DNA of 64,000 nucleotides from Nageia nagi (Eukaryota > Pinophyta): the NCBI GenBank assembly GCA_050084985.1, contig JBITNC010000001.1, forward strand, positions 64,170,001-64,234,000, written 5' to 3'. Of the stretch, positions 35,321 through 44,679 are shown piece by piece. Under the pieces are notes generated by a model that was not told where the DNA came from, ran no database searches, and was given only the letters and a program-made list of their open reading frames with translations. Each line of letters opens with the position of its first letter. Position 1 is the stretch's first letter. Both the position numbers and the translations under genes were made by a program.

Positions 35321-36019
35321 TCAAACTTCACTCCCCCTTGAGGGCAACTTCACCAACTCTAGAGAATCCCTAAGCTTGTTGAAATGAGCTTCAGGAAGGG
35401 GCTTGATGAATAAATCAGCAGAGTTTTCAATAGATGGACAATACTCCAAGTGTATGATGTCATCTAGAACCTTCTCCCTAATAAAATGGGCTTGGATTTC
35501 CACATGTTTGGTTCTCTGATGGAACATAGGATTCTTAGCCAAAGAGATAGCTGATTGATTGTCTAAAGAAATAAGAGATGGGCCATTTTGCTTATACCCA
35601 ATTTCATTTAGAAGATGCCTCAGCCAAATAGCTTCTTGGGTGGCAACAGACATGGCTCAATATTTGGATTTCGTGGTAGAAAGAGTCACAGTAGGTTGCT
35701 TCTTGGAAGCCCAAGAGATAGCACCTGAACCAATGTTGAACACATATGCAAAGGTTGATTTTCTATCATCTCTATCTCCCCCATAATCAAAATCTAAGAA
35801 CCTAGAGAGAATAATCGAGGGCACTTTGGAATACTTAAGAGCAAGATCCTTTATCCCTGCCACATACCTCAAGATTTGCTTAATAGCATTGAGGTGTTCA
35901 ACATGTGGTTTTTACATGAATCGTGCCATTAGATTCACTGCAAAGGCAATATTAGGTCGAGAGATAGCCAGATACAGAAGACTACCTATCAATTGCCTAT
36001 AAGTTGTAGCATCAGCCAA
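35321..36019 (-). pseudogene. Copia RNase H and pol C-terminus
   Basis: On the minus strand three open stretches, separated by single stops, continue one polyprotein. 35873-36019 reads TTYRQLIGSLLYLAISRPNI. 35657-35872 reads MRYVAGIKDLALKYS, then FDYGGDRDDRKSTFAYVF and SKKQPTVTLSTTKSKY. 35321-35653 reads EAIWLRHLLNEIGY, SLISLDNQSAISLAKNP, RTKHVEIQAHFIREKV and ends after KLRDSLEL. These are the ordered blocks of copia RNase H with the acidic residues still visible (FDYGGD, DNQSA). The RNase H removes the RNA template during reverse transcription. The stops at 36017-36019 and 35654-35656 break the frame. Confidence 0.9.
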
Positions 36020-36913
36020 CTAAGAATTTGAGCTCAAAGATACAATGATTCTAGGAGAAATAGGTATTGCAGCATATCTACACTCCTCCATTCCAAACTT
36101 TTGCAAGATGTCTAATATATAATTAGATTGACTAAGATAAGTACAATCTTTATGTTGGTATACTTGCATCCCAAGATAGTAATGCAATAGACCTAGATCA
36201 GTCATTTCAAATGTTGCCTTCAGTTTGGATATGCACTCTTGGATGATTTCAATATTATTGCCAGTTATGAGAAGATCATCCACATAAAGGAGAATTAAGA
36301 CCACGTCTTTTCCTTGATTAAGTACATAGAGATCTGAGTCAGAGAAGCACTTGGAAAAACCAATATCTATAAAGAATCCTAAAATTTTCTTGTACCATGC
36401 TCTAGGTGCTTGCTTAAGTCCATACAAAGACTTCTTTAGCTTGCACACAAAATACTCTTTACCTTCTGGAATATATCCTTTTGGTTGATTCATGTAGATT
36501 TCTACATCCAAGTCACCATTGAGAAATGCACTCTTGACATCAAGTTGAAAAGCTTTCCATCCTTGAGCTATAGAAAGAGCAAGGATTATCCTGACAGTAG
36601 GCATCTTAGCCACAGGAGCAAAGGTTTCCTCATAATCAATACCATATTTTTGAGCGAATCCTTTGGCCACTAACCTTGCTTTGTATTTTTCAATTTTTCC
36701 ATCAGAATTGTACTTGACCTTATATATCCATTTATTTCCAATCACATTTTTCTCATTGGGATAAGGAACCAAATCCCAAGTTTCATTTTTCATGAGCGCC
36801 TCATACTCAACTTTCATAGCTTCCATCCAACACTCTTTCTTAGAAGCTTCTTTGAAGGTTGATGGCTCATTCGTATTATCAATTTTGGCAAATAAAGATT
36901 TATTTAAGGTCAT
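36020..36913 (-). pseudogene. Copia reverse transcriptase, 297 open codons
   Basis: This is the best preserved transposon domain in the window. The minus-strand frame reads NETWDLVPYP and NKWIYKVKYNSDG, then KARLVAKGFAQKYGIDYEETFAPV. It continues with QLDVKSAFLNGDL (residues 123-135, with the first catalytic Asp), PKGYIPEG, LYGLKQAPRAWY and LLYVDDLLITG (YVDD at 210-213, the catalytic pair). This is the standard order of a copia reverse transcriptase, with all recognised motifs present. It is part of a polyprotein that is broken up- and downstream by stops, so it is not an independent gene. The open frame probably survives because the insertion is recent. Confidence 0.93.
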
Positions 36914-38062
36914 AATTCTTATAATTCTCTGAGCTAGAGAATTTTGCTCTTATGGTGACTTCCCTACATGATCATCCAACCAGTTAGGTGCAGGCAAAGA
37001 ATCATCCGAATCAGACACCTCAGCATGAGAGGTCGTATCCTTAGGAAGTTCATTGAACTTGACATCCCTAGAAACAAAGACTATTTTATGGGATGAGGAG
37101 TAGAGCCTGTAACCTCTATGCTAATTATCGTACCCCACAAAGATGCTTTTTTCTAATCTTTTATCCAACTTCTTTCTTTTCTCTGAGGTAATGAAGGCAA
37201 ATGCATCACAATCGAAGACCCTAAAGTGTGAGATGTTAGGTTTCTTTCCTGTCCATGCTTCATATAGAGTTTTACCTTCAATTTCTTTAGTAGGACACCT
37301 ATTTAGGGTGTGAATAGCAGTGTGAACAGCTTCACCCTATAAGAAACTAGGAAGGTTACCCAACATGCACCTTGCCATTTCCATAATGGTTCGATTCTTC
37401 CTTTCAGCAACTCCATTTTGCTAAGGAGTGTAAGGGATTGTGAATTGCCACTTGATCCCATGTTTAACACAATAGTCATTAAACTCATTGCTATTATACT
37501 CACCCCCATTATTAGATCTAAGCATATTGATCTTAAAATCAATTTGATTTTCAACAAGAGCCTTGAATTCTTTAAACCTATCAAAAGTTTGATCCTTGTG
37601 CTCAAGTAGATAACCAAATGTCATCCTACTGAAGTCATCAATGAAGGTCAGAACATAAGAAGCTCCCCCTAGAGACTTAGTCTAAAACGGACCCATCAAA
37701 TTTGAATGCACAAGTTGAAGAGGACGAGTAGCCCGAGTTACCTTATCTTTTTCAAACTTTTGCCTATTCATCTTTCCTAGAATGCACCTTTCACAGAGAC
37801 CAATTGTGGGTGAAATATTAGATAAACCTTCCACAAGTTCTTGATTTTTCATATCTTGAATACTCTTGTGGTTAAGGTGCCCTAATCATTGATGCCAAAG
37901 ATTACACTTTGAACAAACATTTGCAGTAAGACAAATCTTTGAAGGTACTTGATCCATAATATAAAGGTCATCCTTTACTGATCCTTTCATTAAGGTGGCA
38001 ATTCCTTTCTTAACACACCAAGAGTGTGAGGTAAACTCAAATGAGTATCCTTTCCTTGTAAT
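36914..38062 (-). pseudogene. Copia integrase with both core Asp codons changed to Asn
   Basis: From 38062 down, the minus strand reads a GAG-pre-integrase block (WHQ, stop, LGHLNHKSIQDM; LCERCILGKMNRQKF) and then the integrase core. The block with the first catalytic Asp reads VHSNLMGPF, where the family has Asp at the third position. The block with the second reads LRSNNGGEY, where the family has Asp before NGGE. Both Asp are Asn here. The Glu-bearing block (NGVAERKNRTIMEMAR) is present. Stops follow YTP, GPF and SFL. After the core comes the usual KTLYEAWTGKKP and FGCDAFAF-like region. The protein would insert element cDNA; this copy lacks two of three catalytic acids. Confidence 0.88.
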
Positions 38063-39210
38063 CTAAATTATGAAGATAAGATTCGTCCTTAGTTTAGGCA
38101 CATAAAAGACATTATCAAGAACCTTTCCATGAATCTTCACACTCCATATTCCTTGAACATCAAGGACTGAATTATCACCTATCACAACTGCATCCTTCAT
38201 GTACTTATGAAAGTTTTCAAACTTATCCTTTTCATCAACAATCCAATCATTTGAAATAGTTTGAGTCATTGAGTAGTAGGCAACAGTAGCAGCATGCTTG
38301 TTCTTCTTTTTATTATTGAAATTTCTCACATTTGCATTTCCCTTGCCTTTTTGAGCAAATTTCTTTTTATGATAATCATACTCTTTATGCCCAAAGATGC
38401 CACAACAGTTACAATTTCCATCAAACTTTTCTTGAGGTGTTGGATTGCTTGATCCAACTTTGTCATTCCTTTGCATGAAGTTGCCATTATTGTTGCCCTT
38501 TTTCTCATACTTACTGAAGGTAGATGAGGATTTGTTATCTTTGAATTTATAATGTTTAAACTTCTTCTTGAAAGGAGTTTTGGTTGCTCCTAGAGCAATG
38601 CTATTATCCTTTAGAGAAAGGTTCAACATTTTTTTATTTAAAGTTTCCTCATGCTTCAGAAGGAGTCTAGAGAGGTTATCAAGAGAGATGACATCTTCTT
38701 CATCATTGAGCCTAGTTTCCATAACCGTGACAAAGTTACTAAACTTTGTAGAAAGGTTTTAAAGAATGATGAAGACCATGAACTCATCATTGATCCAGTT
38801 GCACCCACAGCCAACCAGTTGTGTCCTGAGGTCAATGATTTTGTTCAAGTAGATAGAAGCACTTTCATCTTCACCTTGATGATATTGCAATAACTTTTGT
38901 AAAATGGTGAACCTCCTTGAAAATTTTGACCCAAGGTAAATTTCTTCAGCCTATCCCAAGCTTCCTTTGCTGATGTTGAAGAAGAGATCATGAGAAGGAT
39001 GTCATCTGAAACTGCACGATAGATCATTGAAGTTGCTAACTCATTCTTTGAGTTGTAGATTTCAAGAGCCTTCTCATCTGTAGGAGTGACCATGTATTCA
39101 TTAACTATCTACCACAGCTTCCTTGCTTGTAACTCAGCTTTCATACGAGGTTCCCATATGCCAAAGTTGGAACCGTCGAGTATATGCTTGGGTATGAAGG
39201 TTTCAACCAT
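38063..39210 (-). pseudogene. Copia gag and protease
   Basis: The start is taken at 39210 (MVETFIPKHILDGSNFGIWE), the typical opening of plant copia gags. A stop follows after 35 codons, then MVTPTDEKALEIYNSKNELA and SSTSAKEAWDRLKKF. The 38063-38722 frame continues with LSRLLLKHEE and a zinc knuckle CX2CX4HX4(C), at residues 104-117 of that frame, whose last Cys is Tyr. The protease region follows, reading NDWIVD and then directly EKDKF: the catalytic Asp-Ser-Gly and about eight following residues of the family are missing. It ends with VQGIWSVKIHGKVLDNVFYVPKL. Gag packages RNA and the protease cuts the polyprotein; neither would work here. Confidence 0.9.
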
Positions 39211-40960
39211 TGCTACAAAAGTAAATAAGTAAGAAGAATGAATAAATTTCTACAATTTACCATCTATACAAATTAAACATAAGTAAACATGTCCCACATG
39301 TGCAAACTTATAAACCAAGATCCGTAAAAGGATAAAGTTGGGGTTGTTTTCTTGTATAGAATTAGGCCTTCACCTGGATGCCCATAAGGTGGAGCCCAGG
39401 TACTACCAGTCCTCAACCAGTTCACCTTGGTCAGTAATATACTCTCTCAAGGAGAAGTACCAACTATTTTCCAAGGATCCAACATATCTTGGACTGGCCA
39501 TTTTAATTATCTTGTTTAAGATTTTTAGTTTTCCTCCTAGGTTATCAGGATAATCCTTGAATGGACGTGCGGACATGTGGTATCACTACACACATGCTTG
39601 TCCACCTAATAGAGTTATGTCCAATCCAATAGAGGTCTTAGGGGAAATTAAGATGGATTTACCACCACTTGGTTCTTCGAACTAAAAAGGCTCCAGTCTG
39701 CCCTGTCCTCACCTCGTGGCTCCCCAAACAAGTCATGTTGTGGAAAAGTACGTGCGGATGTGTTCATTTTAGGGGTTACTTTCAATATGTTACATTTTGC
39801 AAGTATAAAGCAATTGTACAAAAATATAAAGTAAAGTAAAAATACATCATCCATAAGAACTTTGAAACCTTAAGAGTCCAATGGGTTTTGTACTAACCCC
39901 TAAAGGACATTTTACATTTTGCATACTTTGCTCAAGTTCATAAAATTCGTTCAACACTTTTAATGAATTTAAAAAGGCTAAGTCCTACTTAGCATTAATC
40001 CATAACTTAAACATGCATTATTCCATGACTTAAAAAATTAAGTAATAAACATGCATCATGCATTATTTAACTTAAAATTTTAAATACTAAGCATGCTTTA
40101 TTCCTACACAAGATTAAGAGGCATGCATTACAAATTTAGCATGCAAGATCTAGATAAAGTTTTAAGTAAAAATTATACAAATTCCCCCCTTTTCACTTAA
40201 AGTTTTATCCCTAAGAACTTGTATGCTAAAAATTGTCTTTTAAGTATGCATTTATATTTTAAGTAAAAAGAATTTCCCTTGTTTACTTAAAAAATAGCAT
40301 ACTTAGATTACCTTAGCAAATTTTTACTAAAAAAAATGTTTTACCTAAGTAAATTATCATACTTAGAGAAAATTATACTCCAAAATATCTTCTATGTGCC
40401 ACATTTTTCTAAAAAAAATACTTACTTTAAAGTATTATAGTCAATGCTAAGAGATTGACATTCTAGTAATTGCATGTGCACCTTAAAAATGCAATTTTGA
40501 GTATAATATTAAAAATATTCTAAGCATATTTTTTTAAAAAAAAGGTAAGCAAAGTTTAACTTAAAAAATAGTATTTTTGACATTATTGTAGAAATAAGCA
40601 AAAATATTCAGTACTTTCCAAGTCTCCAAGAATTAAATGGAGAAAGAGGAGACCCATACCCCTACTGCATGCATATTTAATGCTACTTTTACCAAAGCAT
40701 TCCAAGTAAACAAAAAATTACTCCAAGTCAAACAAAATAAATGCTTTAGGTAAAAAAGGATGGCTACCCTTTCCTTACCAAGAAGGAGGATACGTTGCTT
40801 GCATGTGCATTTAAGGAAGGTGAAAAGTAGTAAAAAAAAATTAAATGCACAAGGGGTTTGGTTGGGTCCTTAAGACTTAGGTGGAGTGGTGAGGTGCTCA
40901 CCACGTTTAGACCCTATCCAGTCAAAATATACAAATGAATTCGTCTGGTACTAGTTCTTC
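39211..40960. other. Copia leader, gag-proximal part
   Basis: This sequence lies between the gag start and the captured gene fragments. 39330-39780 is much richer in G and C than its surroundings and may be the element's original untranslated leader. 39890-40800 is very AT-rich with repeated 'gcatgc' and 'ttaagtaaa' steps. No coding sequence is supported in either strand. Confidence 0.5.
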
Positions 40961-40970
40961 TATAACTCAT

Positions 40971-41463
40971 AATGTCAAATGTGGAGTAAGAGGCAACCTT
41001 GGACCAGCTTGTAATGCTGGAATGGTTGATCGCATAGTTCTTGGCATCAATCATTTATATCAAAAACTAGTGTATCGATGATTAAAGGAATGCATAACCG
41101 ATTCTCCCATTTCTGCACCTGCATGGTGTCAAGCTCCTTTTGACCTAGAGGGGATTCTAAGCTCAATCATGGTTGTTGTCACATGTTTTATTGGATTGCA
41201 TTTTGGACATATTCTCATGTATTTTAAGGGATGCCTTTAAAAAAGCCCCTTTATAGATTGAGTTACATGTGTATTACCTCAGGTGCATCAGGCTCATCTT
41301 TATTGCAATCTACATGTTGGTAGATATGTATGAGTACAGGCATCCAACAATGCTGCTGGAATGGATGGGAAATAATGCTATGACACTCTATATCTTTGTA
41401 GCATGCAACTTGTTTCTAATTGCAATACAAAGATTTTATTGGGAAGTGCCAAATAATAACATT
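40971..41463 (+). pseudogene. HGSNAT-like acetyltransferase gene fragment captured in the copia leader
   Basis: The plus strand (opposite to the element) reads NVKCGVRGNLGPACNAGMVDR, VLGINHLYQKLVYR, a stop, then SPISAPAWCQAPFDLEGILSS and TCFIGLHFGHIL from 40971 to about 41241. After a gap and a frameshift, 41269-41463 reads LIFIAIYMLVDMYEYRHPTM, LLEWMGNNAMTLYIF and FYWEVPNNN. These are ordered blocks of plant heparan-alpha-glucosaminide N-acetyltransferase-like membrane proteins: a luminal loop with CGVRG..GPACN, a WC.APFDPEG step, a His-rich HFGH transmembrane step and the C-terminal LLEWMG helix. The family moves acetyl groups across a membrane. About 30 residues between the two parts are missing. 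The sequence lies within the copia LTRs and TSD, so it is best explained as capture. Confidence 0.82.
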
Positions 41464-41775
41464 ACATCATCGTGCTCCACTACCAAAGCAAAAGATCGCT
41501 TTGATGGTGCAGATCTGACATTGGTAGAAGGTGCCAATTTGGCCCTGAGAATGGCCGGGAACACCTACGATCTTAGAAGGTGCCAATATATATATAAATT
41601 AGGGATGCGATCACTATTAGCCATTAAAATAAAATCCAATCCTTGCCTTATATATAATTTGTATTACTACTAGCAGATTGTCTAAATGAAAAATTCTCTG
41701 AGGTCAAAGCTTTATTGTTTCAATTATTTGGTTTGGTAGTGGTAAGGATAGGGAGAGAGACATGCTCATGGAGTA
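41464..41775. other. Unassigned sequence between the two captured gene fragments
   Basis: The plus-strand frame of the HGSNAT-like fragment stays open to 41673 (ADLTLVEGANLALRMAGNTY) but no longer resembles that family after 41463. It could be another fused fragment; I do not recognise it. A GA/CT-rich simple stretch lies at about 41745-41790. Confidence 0.4.
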
Positions 41776-42180
41776 GCATGGGCATGGTAGGTGTTGGAGG
41801 GGCCCAATGGTGTGCACTTTCACTATTCTATTAAATAATTCATAGACCCTTTCAACGTATCTATTTTGTGCATATCCATTGACCATTGCAGGATGTGGAG
41901 GTGGAGGGATCGTATGGCCATCTATTTCTTATCTCTATTCATATATGATTTCAATTGCAAAGAGTGAAGGAGGAATGAAATGAAGTAGAATTTTGGGATG
42001 AAACATCAATCCCATATATCTAGCCCACTTTTGCAAGCATTAAAATATTAGCCAAAAATGCTCAATGAGAAGCAATGATTTGTTGTAGTGTTACATGGCA
42101 GACAGTTAGATTCCAGTAACAAGCAAGCCAACACCTCTTCAAAACCACCTCTTCCATTTCCTCCTATGTTAAAATCATCC
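41776..42180 (-). pseudogene. Probable PPR gene fragment in the copia leader
   Basis: On the minus strand, 41776-41886 reads MVNGYAQNRYVERVYELFNR, which fits the 'MIxGYAQNGxVExALELFxRM' step of plant PLS-class pentatricopeptide repeat proteins. Upstream on the same strand (about 42050 to 41960) a broken frame reads FLANILMLAKVG and IYGIDVSSQ, resembling the 'FASILPACAKxGALEQGMDIH' step that precedes it in such proteins, with part of the intervening repeat missing. PPR proteins bind organelle RNAs. The fragment is short, frameshifted and contains stops. It is in the same direction as the copia element. Confidence 0.5.
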
Positions 42181-42802
42181 TTTGAGTCATGGAACGTAAT
42201 GACTTTGGTTTAGCTTCTGCTTCACATAACTATTGAACAAATGATGCAGGGGGAACCCAAAAAAAATTAAGATTTGAGTTTGTTTTGAAAGTGGTTGGGG
42301 CCCACAAGCCACCCTTAGGTCGAGCGCTATGGGCTTTCCTCCTGATAGGGGCCACGAGGCACCCGCTTTACTATATCAAAAAAGGGCTAAACGAAAAACT
42401 TTGCAATAATAAACACCATAAAAAAAATTGCTCTCAATAATGAAAAAAAAATTTCAAACTTTGAATAAAAGTATAAATTGAGAGCTACCTCTTTAATTCA
42501 ATAATAAATGGTATAAAGAAATATTGCAATTTTTATATACTAATCTCAAAACATCATGCTCACTAGAGGTTAGTATAATTAAAAGCATTATATTTCTATT
42601 TTTTTTTTAGTCCCCCTTTTTTTTTTGTAAAATTAACTAACACAAAACTCAAAATATGTTAGTATCATTAGTGACATAAGCCAAAAAAAAATTAAGGAGA
42701 TTATATGAAGGAGGTTATACCTTCTCTTGAATTTACCTCACCAAGACCTTAAAATTGAAGGAATAAGAGCTTCCACACCAAGAAGAAGAGCTTCCACACC
42801 AA
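42181..42802. other. Copia leader, PBS-proximal part
   Basis: A GC-rich patch at 42285-42375 (gggcccacaagccaccc and nearby) is followed by very AT-rich sequence with T and A runs (42380-42640). No coding sequence was recognised. At 42770-42800 the short unit 'agagcttccacaccaag' is present twice in tandem next to the primer site. Confidence 0.45.
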
Positions 42803-42814
42803 GCTCTGATACCA
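42803..42814 (-). promoter_or_regulatory. Primer-binding site of the copia element
   Basis: The complement, tggtatcagagc, is a perfect match to the 3' end of initiator tRNA-Met and lies two bases inside the 5' LTR (42817-43307). Confidence 0.95.
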
Positions 42815-42816
42815 AT

Positions 42817-43307
42817 TGAAGGAATTAGATCTAGACTAATCCTCAAGGTCCAAGACTAGGAAACTTAATCATTCATCATCTACAAGATAATAACACCATT
42901 CACACAAGATAACACAAATATAATGTGGTTCCTCCCTCCTTGGGAATATATCCACAACTAGTTCTCAATTCTCAATCTATGCACCTCTTACTATAATTCT
43001 CTTTCTCTCCTACATAAACTAGTAGAGTAATCTTACTCCAAAAACTTAGTTGTGTTACAAGAGGATATGCCCTCTATTTATAGCTTGAGAGCACCTCCCT
43101 AACCTCCCTTTAACCCAAGGGTAAGGTTAGGGTTATAATAAATGTATGACCTAACTTTAACCTACCAACTAACCCCATGGTAAGGTCAAAGTCCACACAT
43201 AATAAAGAATTCAATTAATCCCTTAAGGCATCTACATATCCTTTAAGTGATTAATTGAATTTACAAGGAGTTTAGATATTCACAATATTTCATTACAAAT
43301 TCTAACA
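42817..43307 (-). repeat. 5' LTR of the copia element
   Basis: About 98% identical to 33823-34312 by eye. It contains the same TATA box (complement of 43072-43083), which would drive transcription leftward through the captured fragments and gag-pol. Confidence 0.95.
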
Positions 43308-43312
43308 AGAAG

Positions 43313-44460
43313 GAATCTAATACCAAGCTTTAATTACATACATATATCATAAGGATTTGTTAGAACAATCGGAAGCACCCATCGAACTTGAGTAACCTAA
43401 AACTCAAGAAGGCAAGAAAAAAGAGAAGAACCTAGGGGAAAAAGGTGTGGTTCAGAAGAAGGAATTTGGGGAGGCCTTGAAAAATCATAAGAACTATGAA
43501 TTTAACAAATAAACATTACCAAACACACCTAATGTTAGATGAATGGGAACTTAGGCCTCTATTAGAAAAGGTAAAACTCATGTTTCCTCTCCCCAATTTT
43601 ATAGTAGGATTAGGATCAAGGTAGATAATAAGATCTTGGGTGAGAAAATATATTTAGGGGATGAGAATTTTGGGTATGCAAATGATAATTTGGTTGAAGC
43701 ACAAACCAAAAACCTAAGCTTCCCTCTCTAAAAAAATATAGCTCCTCCATCGGATAAATCTCCCTTCAGGGTAGACTAGGAAGACTTCCTTTAGTCCACC
43801 CCCTAGCCATAACCTAGTGAAAACCTAACCCCCCAAGGATGTAAAAAAAGATAATTCCCAAGGAAAATGTATCCAAAGTAATGAGGAAAAGGGGGAAAGA
43901 AGAAGGCATCAACTAGGATGCTAAAAAATCCTAAGAAGGAGACTCAAACAATGTCTAAGCTTAAGAAAGTTTTAGATACTGTAACACCTCCCAAGGAACC
44001 AAAAATCATAAATGTTACCCCAATATCATAGATTAAATATGGTACCCTCTATTCCATGATGAAAATATCTTCTATAGATGAGTCAAGGGAATAATTCTTC
44101 ATGGTAACAAGGAATAAGAGGCATAAAATTATGAAGTAGATTAGGGAGCAAGATAACCTGATGCAGGACATTGAAAAGAGTAAAGAAATATGATGGTGTT
44201 TTATTATATTATGATATTAACTAGATAGTATATTAGATGTATTAGTAAATTGTATATATTTATAGTTCTATTTTGATATGAAAATATGGATGTAAAATTT
44301 ATGTTTTGGCTATGTTTCATTGATGTTTGAACCTCTATGTAGCTACTTATAGGTAATAGCTAGGTAGCCTATTTCATATAAAACCATTTTGATTAGTTTT
44401 TGGGACCCAAATAAAATTTGTTTTTTTTTTTATTAATATAATTTACCTATTAGAAAAAGA
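43313..44460 (+). mobile_element. LINE-like insert, right part (split by the copia element)
   Basis: Plus-strand frames from 43440 to 44190 are lysine-rich and lightly broken (for example KEFGEALKNHKNYEFNK and KKETQTMSKLKKVLD), like the linker of a plant LINE ORF1. The 3' end has the layout common in plant LINEs: gggaccc, aataaaatttg, a T-run (about 44420-44430), attaatataattta, and then a short A-rich tail (attagaaaaaga). It ends at 44460 before an imperfect 15-17 base repeat (gataatttgataaaatt) of the sequence at 33578-33594. The left part, 33595-33817, is on the other side of the copia element. No reverse transcriptase is present, so it is probably internally deleted. Confidence 0.6.
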
Positions 44461-44679
44461 GATAATTTGATAAAATTAGCCTTGGAAAATTGTCTTAATA
44501 GTTTGACCACATCTTTTGACTTAGGTATTTGTCAGCCTGTTATTTTTTTTAGATTGCGTAGATATTTAAGCTTTACAATTTTGTTATGTATTCTTTAAAT
44601 AATAAATTATCCAAGGATGAAAATATCATCTTATGACCTAAATTTTCATTTTAATGTATGGTTGGTTAGATTTTCAACA
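44461..44679 (-). repeat. 3' LTR of the outer element, second part
   Basis: Matches about 47405-47633: shared landmarks are aaaattagcctt, cttttgactt, agattgc.tagat, cattttaatgtatggttgg and the end ...caaca. A C/T-rich tract (ttctcccctt), the complement of a polypurine tract, follows at 44680. Confidence 0.8.

Larger units (their letters stand above)
33823..43307 (-). mobile_element. Ty1/copia retrotransposon carrying host gene fragments
   Basis: LTRs of 490 and 491 bases lie at 33823-34312 and 42817-43307 and are flanked by the perfect duplication agaag (33818-33822 and 43308-43312). The primer site on the minus strand is at 42803-42814. Gag-protease-integrase-RT-RNase H are read from 39210 down to 35321, the copia order. 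By eye the LTRs differ by about ten substitutions and one single-base indel, about 98% identity, so this is the youngest clear insertion in the window. Two features set it apart: a 3.6 kb leader that holds HGSNAT-like and PPR-like gene fragments, and a 1 kb 3' untranslated region with a tandem repeat. Coding stops and lost catalytic residues show that the copy cannot be autonomous. Confidence 0.95.

Noticed and set aside
35559-35786. Plus-strand ORF across the copia RNase H region
   Set aside because: Shadow of the well supported minus-strand pol.
36485-36673. Plus-strand ORF across the copia reverse transcriptase
   Set aside because: Shadow of the 297-codon minus-strand frame with complete reverse transcriptase motifs.
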